Below, piece after piece: positions 14,741-20,309 of a DNA stretch of 25,658 nt; the first letter of the stretch is position 1; each line of letters begins with the position of its first letter. Under the pieces are notes generated by a model. It was not told the origin of the DNA and did not search any database. It worked only from the letters and a program-made list of their open reading frames with translations. The stretch spans positions 1 to 25,658 of the forward strand of contig JBLNBQ010000049.1 of the NCBI GenBank assembly GCA_050260095.1, read 5' to 3'. This stretch comes from JBLNBQ01 sp050260095 (GTDB lineage: Bacteria > Bacillota > UBA5301 > DYFA01). The position numbers and the translations under genes were made by a program.

Positions 14741-14769
14741 GGAGGAATTTTCCCGCACCGGGGGAAATA
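14741..14769 (+). promoter_or_regulatory. SigH-like promoter of hpf
   Basis: GGAGGAATT (14741-14749) fits the Bacillus SigH -35 consensus RNAGGAWWW fully. Eleven bases later GGGGAAATA (14761-14769) fits RNNGAATWW with one mismatch. It lies about 34 bases before the hpf ATG. Hpf (YvyD) of B. subtilis is known to be transcribed with SigH and SigB, which adds plausibility. The assignment is by consensus only. Confidence 0.5.
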
Positions 14770-14802
14770 TAACCCCACTATCGTGCCGGGGGGTTGAGAC
14801 GC

Positions 14803-15351
14803 ATGCAGATCACCGTCAAGGGCAAGAACGTGGAGGTTTCGCCTGCTCTACGTGCTTATGCGGAGAAAAAGGTCGGCAGGCTTGAACGCTACTTCGATCG
14901 CGACCAGCCCACCGCCGTCGTCACCCTGCGCATCGAGCGGGAGTTGCACGTGGTGGAGGTGACGGTGCAACTCGACCACCTGCTGCTGCGCGGCGAGGAG
15001 CGTACGGGCGACATGTACGTCTCCATCGACGGGGTCATCGAGAAGCTGGAGCGTCAGATCAAGAAGTACAAGACGCGCATCAACCGGAAGCTTCGCCAGG
15101 ACGCGCCGGTCAGGCCGCAGGAGGCCAAGCCGCCGGTACCGGTCGAACCCGAGGGGGAGGAGGAGCCGGTCGGGCAGGTTATCCGCACCAAGCGGTTCGC
15201 CATGAAGCCGATGTCGGTCGAGGAGGCTGTCATGCAGATGGACCTTCTCGGGCACGGCTTCTTCGTTTTCTTCAACGGGGCAACCGAGGAGGTAAACGTG
15301 GTCTACCGCCGGAGCGACGGCAACTACGGGCTCATCGAGCCGGAGTTCTAG
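14803..15351 (+). CDS. hpf: Ribosome hibernation promoting factor, long form
   Basis: 182 residues; ATG at 14803 after a G-run (14788-14793). The N-terminal ~100 residues are the S30AE/YfiA domain (MQITVKGKNVEVSPALRAYA, KKVGRLERYFDRD, then MYVSIDGVIEKLERQIKKYK), which binds the 30S decoding region. A charged, proline-rich linker of about 35 residues follows. The C-terminal domain (VIRTKRFAMKPMSVEEAVMQ, LLGHGFFVFFNG, VNVVYRRSDGNYGLIEPEF) is the dimerisation module that lets long HPF form 100S ribosome dimers in stationary phase. Domain content and length match Bacillota long HPF. It is followed 24 bases later by an unknown conserved gene. Confidence 0.97.
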   Translation: MQITVKGKNVEVSPALRAYAEKKVGRLERYFDRDQPTAVVTLRIERELHVVEVTVQLDHLLLRGEERTGDMYVSIDGVIEKLERQIKKYKTRINRKLRQDAPVRPQEAKPPVPVEPEGEEEPVGQVIRTKRFAMKPMSVEEAVMQMDLLGHGFFVFFNGATEEVNVVYRRSDGNYGLIEPEF

Positions 15352-15375
15352 AGCCCAACGCGGGCGAGGTGTGGG

Positions 15376-16032
15376 ATGATGGTGGACGACTTGCAGCCCG
15401 CCGTGCAACACGCGATCGAGCAGGTGAAGGGTGTCCTCTCGGCCCGGGTCATCCTGGATGAGACGGGAGCGATCGATGAGGTTCACATTCTCGCCCGGCG
15501 GACGCGCAACGCCAAGCAGATCGTTCGCGACGTCGAAGCGATCTGTTCCGCTCAGTTCGGAAACGCAGTGGACCATCGCCGCATCAGCGTGGCGCAGATC
15601 GATGACGAAGAGCAGGCCGAACCCGGTGCAGTCATCCGGGTCTATCCCCGGGCCGTGCAAGTGAACAACGGGGGGGTGGAAATCGAGGTCAAGGTGGAGC
15701 TGGTCTCCGATGAGGGCGGAGTCTTCACCGGCGTGGCCTCAGGTCCCCAATCCAACGCCAATCGCCTGCGCCTGGCGGCCATGGCGACCCTGTTCGCGGT
15801 CGAAGAGTACCTGGGCGACCTCTGCAACTTTGTTCTGGACGACGTCGTTTCCTTCGAGATTTCCCGCTTCACCGGCGTCTTGGCCGCCCTCACGCTGGTC
15901 ACCCCTCAAGCCGAAGAGGGGTTGGTCGGGTCGGCGCTGGTCAAGCGCGACATCGGTGAGGCCGTGGTGAAGGCCGTGCTCAACGCCATCAATCGTCGAC
16001 TGCTGTACATCACTGGCGCAGAGGCTTCCTAG
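15376..16032 (+). CDS. Conserved two-domain protein of unknown function
   Basis: 218 residues. The start is an ATGATG pair; GAGGTG at 15366-15371 is better spaced for the second ATG at 15379. I do not recognise a named family. The first ~75 residues look like a small alpha-beta domain (AIEQVKGVLSARVILDETGA, EVHILARRTRNAKQIVRDVE, VDHRRISVAQI). The second, from about residue 85, is another alpha-beta domain: VEIEVKVELVSDEGGVFTGV, then LRLAAMATLFAVEEYLGDLC, then FTGVLAALTLVTPQ and a C-terminal helix AVVKAVLNAINRRLLY. There is no signal peptide, membrane segment or catalytic motif. It closely follows hpf and is probably co-transcribed with it. The ordered, hydrophobic core suggests a real and conserved protein. 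Confidence 0.75.
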   Translation: MMVDDLQPAVQHAIEQVKGVLSARVILDETGAIDEVHILARRTRNAKQIVRDVEAICSAQFGNAVDHRRISVAQIDDEEQAEPGAVIRVYPRAVQVNNGGVEIEVKVELVSDEGGVFTGVASGPQSNANRLRLAAMATLFAVEEYLGDLCNFVLDDVVSFEISRFTGVLAALTLVTPQAEEGLVGSALVKRDIGEAVVKAVLNAINRRLLYITGAEAS

Positions 16033-16046
16033 ACGGCCTCGTTTTC
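16021..16046 (+). terminator. Weak terminator-like hairpin at the end of the hpf operon
   Basis: GAGGC (16021-16025) pairs with GCCTC (16036-16040) across the stop codon, then G and TTTT. The stem is only 5 bp and the T-run is short, so this is a low-confidence call. Confidence 0.35.
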
Positions 16047-16097
16047 TGTCGGTGTTGAATGTTGAACCGGCGGCTCCACAATCGAACCAAGCGAGCT

Positions 16098-16217
16098 GTT
16101 GCGCACAGCACTCCCCGAGACGAGCGGATTGGCAAGTGCCTGCAACCTGGGGCGGGCCGCGAATCGGCCGCCCAGACGAGCGGTGGTTGGGAAGGCCAAT
16201 AGCCGATTAGTAAGGGG
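16098..16217 (+). ncRNA. Candidate structured RNA (cis-regulatory leader or small RNA)
   Basis: Several helices are possible by eye: P1 GTTGC/GCAAC (16098-16102, 16142-16146); P2 GCACT/AGTGC (16108-16112, 16135-16139) stacked inside it; and a long bulged hairpin CTGGGGCGGGCCG/CGGCCGCCCAG (16147-16159, 16165-16175). P4 is ATTGGC/GCCAAT (16128-16133, 16195-16200), extended by CGG/CCG (16125-16127, 16203-16205). P4 starts in the loop of P2 and closes outside it, so it makes a pseudoknot with P1/P2 or competes with them. CCCC (16113-16116) could also cover the GGGG (16214-16217) that serves as ribosome site of the next small ORF. It matches no riboswitch consensus I can recall, including c-di-GMP-I. 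A self-repeat AGACGAGCGG occurs twice (16118-16127 and 16174-16183). Confidence 0.45.
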
Positions 16218-16226
16218 TTCAAATCC

Positions 16227-16298
16227 GTGAAGCTGCTGCGTGCGCTGATCGCCCTGGCGACCCTGGTTTTGGCCGGTGGTGCCAGCTTTAAGGTCTGA
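16227..16298 (+). CDS. 23-residue signal-peptide-like micro-ORF
   Basis: GTG start at 16227, TGA at 16296-16298. AAGGGG at 16212-16217 lies 9 bases upstream, a usable ribosome site. The product starts MKLLRALIALATLVLAGGAS and ends FKV: two basic residues, a hydrophobic stretch of about 12 residues, and a small-residue AGGAS end like a signal-peptidase site. It could be a secreted or membrane peptide, a leader peptide, or the relic of a longer exported protein. It lies between the structured RNA and the HD-GYP gene. Too short for a homology call by eye, so moderate to low confidence. Confidence 0.4.
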   Translation: MKLLRALIALATLVLAGGASFKV

Positions 16299-16340
16299 GT
16301 CTGAATGGCCGCCGGTTCACATTTTGAGGTGCTGTTCACA

Positions 16341-17636
16341 ATGGCTGAAGAAGTGCTGGCCCAGGAACTGAAGAGGCGCCGCAACTGGCTGGTGTTGAGC
16401 CTGGTGTTCTTCATGCTGGCGGTGCTCGTGTTTGCACTTCGTCTTTCTCCTGATGACCTCTCGCGTGACAGATGGGGGCTCGCCTTCTTTTTCGCCCTGT
16501 TCGTGATATCGGAGATTCTTTATGTGCCTCTGCCCAAAGGAGGGGGGGTATCCGTAAGCTTCGCCGTGGTCCTCGCATGCCTGGCCGTGCGTGAACCGGG
16601 TGTGACGGCACTAGTCGCGGGAGTTGGTCTCGTTTCTGCAGATGCCCTCCAACGCCGTAAGGTTGGGCTTGAAGCTTATCTCTTCAACTTTGGCCAGATT
16701 GCATTATCAGCGTACATGGGCGGGGTGGTTTTTCGTGGCCTGCTGGAATACCCGCCAGTCCCACTGGCTTTGAGAAGTACTCTTGCTCTCATAGTTGCTA
16801 GTCTTGCCTACTTCATGTGCAACGCAGGGTTAGTAACCTTGGCGCTCGCGGTGAGGGACGGAGAGTCTGTACAGAGAGTCTGGTCAAGGGCAATTAGAGG
16901 GAACATCCCAAGCTACCTTGCGCTGGTGCCGCTTGGAGTGCTTGTGGCCTTGGTGTACAAGGGCTATGGCATACCAGGCTCCACGTTACTGCTTATGCCC
17001 TTGCTCTTCGCAAGATACTCATTCATGCAGACCCTCAGTGCCCGCAAAGCTAGTGTGTCAGTCACTCAGGCACTTGCTGCCGCACTTGAGGCCAAGGACG
17101 CCTATACTAAGGGACACTCGGATCGAGTGGCGGCCTACGCAGTTGAGGTGGCAAAAGAGTTGCATCTGCCAGAAGATGACGTTGAGGTAGTGCGTTTGGC
17201 CGCAGAAATGCATGACATAGGCAAGATTGGGGTCAGCGAGCAACTTCTAAACAAGCCTGGTGGTCTGACCGACAGCGAACTTACCGAAATTCGGAAGCAT
17301 GCGGTGGTCGGGGCCAACATGCTCCAAGGAATAGAGTTCCTGAAGAACGTGGCTGGCGACATCAAGTACCATCACGAATGGTACGATGGCTCTCAGGGGT
17401 ATCCGCGAGAACTGGTTGGAGACCGAATCCCTTTGGGTGCGCGGATTCTTATGGTCTGTGATTCATATGACGCAATGACCAGTGACAGGCCCTATAGACG
17501 CCGAATTCCATCGTCGGAGGCGCTCAGTCGCCTCAAGGAAGGCGCTGGAACGCAGTTTGATCCGGTCGTAGTCGACGCCTTCCTTCAGGTGCTTGCTCGA
17601 ACCGGAGCAGCAGCGGGTGAGGATCGTCAATGCTGA
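16341..17636 (+). CDS. Membrane-anchored HD-GYP domain c-di-GMP phosphodiesterase
   Basis: 431 residues from the ATG at 16341, which has GAGGTG 7 bases upstream (an ATG at 16305 would add 12 residues). The first ~230 residues have about seven to eight membrane segments, resembling a MASE-type sensor: VPLPKGGGVSVSFAVVLACL, then AYLFNFGQIALSAYMGGVVF. The HD-GYP domain follows from about residue 245: AALEAKDAYTKGHSDRVAAY, the metal ligands in MHDIGKIGV (His-Asp at about 291-292), KPGGLTDSEL, KYHHEWYDG and GYP at about 353-355. All catalytic residues look intact, so it probably hydrolyses the second messenger c-di-GMP under control of the membrane domain. That would favour motility. Its sensor resembles that of the histidine kinase two genes downstream. 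Confidence 0.92.
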   Translation: MAEEVLAQELKRRRNWLVLSLVFFMLAVLVFALRLSPDDLSRDRWGLAFFFALFVISEILYVPLPKGGGVSVSFAVVLACLAVREPGVTALVAGVGLVSADALQRRKVGLEAYLFNFGQIALSAYMGGVVFRGLLEYPPVPLALRSTLALIVASLAYFMCNAGLVTLALAVRDGESVQRVWSRAIRGNIPSYLALVPLGVLVALVYKGYGIPGSTLLLMPLLFARYSFMQTLSARKASVSVTQALAAALEAKDAYTKGHSDRVAAYAVEVAKELHLPEDDVEVVRLAAEMHDIGKIGVSEQLLNKPGGLTDSELTEIRKHAVVGANMLQGIEFLKNVAGDIKYHHEWYDGSQGYPRELVGDRIPLGARILMVCDSYDAMTSDRPYRRRIPSSEALSRLKEGAGTQFDPVVVDAFLQVLARTGAAAGEDRQC

Positions 17637-18151
17637 TAGCGGCGTTGGTTTTTTCCTTGCTTGTTGGTATCCTTAAGGGCGGCAGCTTGGAGCAGCTCTC
17701 CATGTACTCCCCGAGAGGGGTCGTCTGGATTGCTGTTTCAGGTCTGTTGAGTGTTGTTGCGAGAATCGCGACGGCTTGGGGTGGGCCGCTTGGGCGAATC
17801 CCATACGTTGTCTCCCTAGCTTGCCTGGTGGCATGGACTCTACTCAACCGGAACACTCCCGGAATGCCTCTTGCCACTCTCGGACTTAGTCTCAATACTC
17901 TTGTGATTGCCGTTAACGGTGGAGCGATGCCTGTATTGGCAGGCAGCGACCTAGTATCATCACGGCCAATTCAATCACTGACTCACGTGTCCATCGGTGA
18001 GTCCCGGGCTCTGTGGTTCCTGGGCGATGTCTTAAGGCTGAACACCCCATTTCGCCACTCCTTTCTGATTAGTCCTGGGGACGTGCTGCTGTCGCTTGGG
18101 GTCTTCCTTTGCGTGCAGTATCTCGTGGCCCCCAGCAGGGATTCCCGTTAG
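17630..18151 (+). CDS. DUF5317 family membrane protein
   Basis: 173 residues; the ATG overlaps the HD-GYP stop by 7 bases, with GAGG 7 bases upstream, so the two are translationally coupled. The pattern fits the DUF5317 family of Bacillota and Actinomycetota: MLIAALVFSLLVGILKGGSL at the N-terminus, VSLACLVAWTLLNRNTPGMP, LGLSLNTLVIAVNGGAMPV, then RALWFLGDVLRLNTPFRHSF and the final SPGDVLLSLGVFLCVQYLV. There are about four to five membrane segments and no known catalytic motif. Function unknown. Its place between two membrane signalling proteins suggests an accessory or sensing role, but this is only inference. Base composition is lower in GC than in the flanking regions. Confidence 0.8.
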   Translation: MLIAALVFSLLVGILKGGSLEQLSMYSPRGVVWIAVSGLLSVVARIATAWGGPLGRIPYVVSLACLVAWTLLNRNTPGMPLATLGLSLNTLVIAVNGGAMPVLAGSDLVSSRPIQSLTHVSIGESRALWFLGDVLRLNTPFRHSFLISPGDVLLSLGVFLCVQYLVAPSRDSR

Positions 18152-18181
18152 TCGGGATTATTCGGGTCGGGGGGGACTTGG

Positions 18182-20194
18182 GTGGGAAATCGTCAATCGT
18201 CAGCCGCACTAGGACAAGTCATATTCATGACGTTGCTTGGATGTGTCGCTGTTCCGCTGATTGCGTATTCCTTCACCTATCGAGGATCTCTGTTGACTGC
18301 AGGGCTGTTCATCTCTCTGGTCACCATTGGAGAATCCCTCAGCTTGAGACTACCGCATGGAAGCTACTCAGTTAATGCAGCCACTATTCTTTCGGTAATC
18401 CTTCTGTTCGACGTGCGCGTCGCTGTCCTTTGTCAGGTGGTTTCTTCCGTAGTTGGCGGTGTGGCTCGCAGAGAGCCCATGCCTCGGTTCTTTTTCAATC
18501 TGTTTCAGTTCGTGATTTCGGCCGCAGTAGGAAGACTGGTATACCAGTTCTTTGCAGCTGGAGCTGAGGTACTCCTGTCGTGGAGAGGGCTGACGGCGGC
18601 GCTGCTTGCCTGGTTGTCGTATTTCGGCTTCAACGCCACGGCTGTCGCTGTGGGGTGGCGAATAACTGTGGGCCTGCCCTTTCGCTCTTTCCTGCGGGAC
18701 GTGAGAGGCATTCTGCCTTGGGCAGTAATGGCGGGGCTGTTCGGGATGTCCTTGGCCGCATCGTACTCCACCGGGGGCCCCATTGTACTGGTGTTATTCG
18801 CGGGGCTATCGGCGATCACCTACGAGGCCCTGGCTTCGTCCATCCTCCGGATCAAGAACCGAGACCTCGCCACTCGGTACTCCGATAGCCAGGCATACCT
18901 GAGAGATCTCGTTGCAGGTATGCTGAACGGTGTGTTGGCTGTGGACACGGAGGCACGTGTGACGATGGTAAACCGTTCGGCTGAGGCGCTCTTGGGGCGG
19001 GCGGCGTCTGCGACGGTGGATCGTCCGGTCTCTTCGCTCGGTGAGGACCAGCTCACGGAGATGTTGGAGCGGGCGCTGGCCAGTGGAGACGGAGGCCCGA
19101 CCAAGGAGTTGGTCTTGGGTGGGAGTGAGCGCACGACGGAGGTGCTCTGCTCCGTGTCGGCGCTCCGCGATGCAGGGGGCAGGGTGACAGGCTCGGTGGC
19201 GGTGCTGCAGGACATCACCGAGCAGAAGCAGATCGAACGACGGCTGAGTCACTTGGACCGGTTGGCGTTGCTTGGCGAGTTTGCTGCCGGAGTGGTGCAC
19301 GAGATCAACAACCCGCTGGCGATGGTCACGATGGCGCTGGACAACGCTGCTCAAGGGCTTGCCGAGGGGGAATCGGACCTGGCGATCGAGGACATCGCAC
19401 TGGCCCGCCGGAATGTCGGCAGACTTGAGAAACTCTCCCGGCAACTGCTTTCGTTTTCCCGGCCTGTGCCGGCTGAACTCGGCCTGGTAGACGTGGGGCG
19501 CGCCTTGGATGAAGTGCTCAACATCGTCGCTCCCCAGGCCCGCACGATCCGGGTCAGGGTTCAGCGGCAGATTTCGGACGACCTGATGCTGGTGGCGGAG
19601 GATTCCGTGCTCCAGCAGGTCTTCCTTAACCTCGCCGCCAACGCCATGCAGGCCATGCCTGACGGCGGAGAACTGACGGTGGCAGCCGGCAAGATGGTCA
19701 CCTCCGTTCGCGACCTGGAGGCGGCGCGGGTCGTGGCAGCTGGGGCCGCGGAGGCTGGCCGGTGGGAGCGGAGCGTGAGGGTGCTTGGCCCCATGATTTC
19801 GCCCGAAGCCGATGCCGAGCGGCGGGAGTACATCTGGGTCGGCTTCACCGACACGGGCGTCGGCATGAGCCGGGAGTCCTTGGAGATGGTGGGACGGACC
19901 TTCTTCACGACCAAGGAGAAGGGGACTGGCCTGGGGATCGCGGTCGTCTCCAAGTTGTTGGCCCAGTACCGGGGAGTGTTGGAGATCAAGAGCCGGCCAG
20001 GCGCGGGGAGCAGCTTCTGCCTTTGGTTCCCGGTGCTCACCGCTGCGGAACTGCGAGACGCGGCCACTGTGACCGGGACGGGAATCTACGACTCGCAGGT
20101 CGCCGAAGACGGAGCCGGGTTTCGCGTGGCCGAAGGGCGAGGGCTCTTCCAACTGGCGGACGCCGCCAAGGAAGCGGCCTGCGCCTCGGAGTAG
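18182..20194 (+). CDS. Membrane sensor histidine kinase with PAS domain (orphan)
   Basis: 670 residues; GTG start after a G-run, 30 bases past the previous stop. Residues 1-225 are a membrane sensor of about seven to eight segments resembling that of the HD-GYP protein (RLPHGSYSVNAATILSVILL, NLFQFVISAAVGRLVYQFF). A PAS domain follows (about 235-345: LVAGMLNGVLAVDTEARVTM, NRSAEALLG, ending in VLQDITEQKQIERRL). Next is the HisKA helix LGEFAAGVVHEINNPLAMVT, with the phospho-accepting His at about 373. The ATPase domain has N-box FLNLAANAMQAMPDGGE, G1 FTDTGVGMS, F-box FFTTKEKGTGLG and G2 RPGAGSSFCLWFP. All are intact, of the NtrB/KinA-like H-E-x-x-N-P type. No response regulator is encoded nearby. 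A terminator follows the stop at once. Confidence 0.93.
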   Translation: MGNRQSSAALGQVIFMTLLGCVAVPLIAYSFTYRGSLLTAGLFISLVTIGESLSLRLPHGSYSVNAATILSVILLFDVRVAVLCQVVSSVVGGVARREPMPRFFFNLFQFVISAAVGRLVYQFFAAGAEVLLSWRGLTAALLAWLSYFGFNATAVAVGWRITVGLPFRSFLRDVRGILPWAVMAGLFGMSLAASYSTGGPIVLVLFAGLSAITYEALASSILRIKNRDLATRYSDSQAYLRDLVAGMLNGVLAVDTEARVTMVNRSAEALLGRAASATVDRPVSSLGEDQLTEMLERALASGDGGPTKELVLGGSERTTEVLCSVSALRDAGGRVTGSVAVLQDITEQKQIERRLSHLDRLALLGEFAAGVVHEINNPLAMVTMALDNAAQGLAEGESDLAIEDIALARRNVGRLEKLSRQLLSFSRPVPAELGLVDVGRALDEVLNIVAPQARTIRVRVQRQISDDLMLVAEDSVLQQVFLNLAANAMQAMPDGGELTVAAGKMVTSVRDLEAARVVAAGAAEAGRWERSVRVLGPMISPEADAERREYIWVGFTDTGVGMSRESLEMVGRTFFTTKEKGTGLGIAVVSKLLAQYRGVLEIKSRPGAGSSFCLWFPVLTAAELRDAATVTGTGIYDSQVAEDGAGFRVAEGRGLFQLADAAKEAACASE

Positions 20195-20199
20195 TCGAG

Positions 20200-20225
20200 A
20201 GCGGCCGGGCGGCCGCTTTCTTGTT
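20200..20225 (+). terminator. Rho-independent terminator after the histidine kinase
   Basis: AGCGGCC (20200-20206) pairs with GGCCGCT (20211-20217) over a GGGC loop and is followed by TTCTTGTT. It ends just at the -35 of the secA promoter. Confidence 0.8.
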
Positions 20226-20249
20226 CCTGCCAGGCGCGAATGATATAAT
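20221..20249 (+). promoter_or_regulatory. SigmaA-type promoter of secA-prfB
   Basis: TTGTTC at 20221-20226 and a perfect TATAAT at 20244-20249 are spaced by 17 bases. The predicted start near 20256 gives a leader of about 54 bases. Confidence 0.8.
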
Positions 20250-20309
20250 AATACGAGTGTCTTATTGGCAGCGTTTGTCTACCGGCGCGTTTATTGAGGG
20301 GGAACGGCC

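Noticed and set aside
16098..16217. c-di-GMP-I (GEMM) or cobalamin riboswitch
   Set aside because: The conserved core segments of those classes are missing, so the region is reported only as an unclassified structured RNA.
16214..16226. GGTTCAAATCC, which looks like a tRNA T-arm
   Set aside because: The flanks do not form a 5-bp T-stem and no D-arm, anticodon arm or acceptor stem fits around it.
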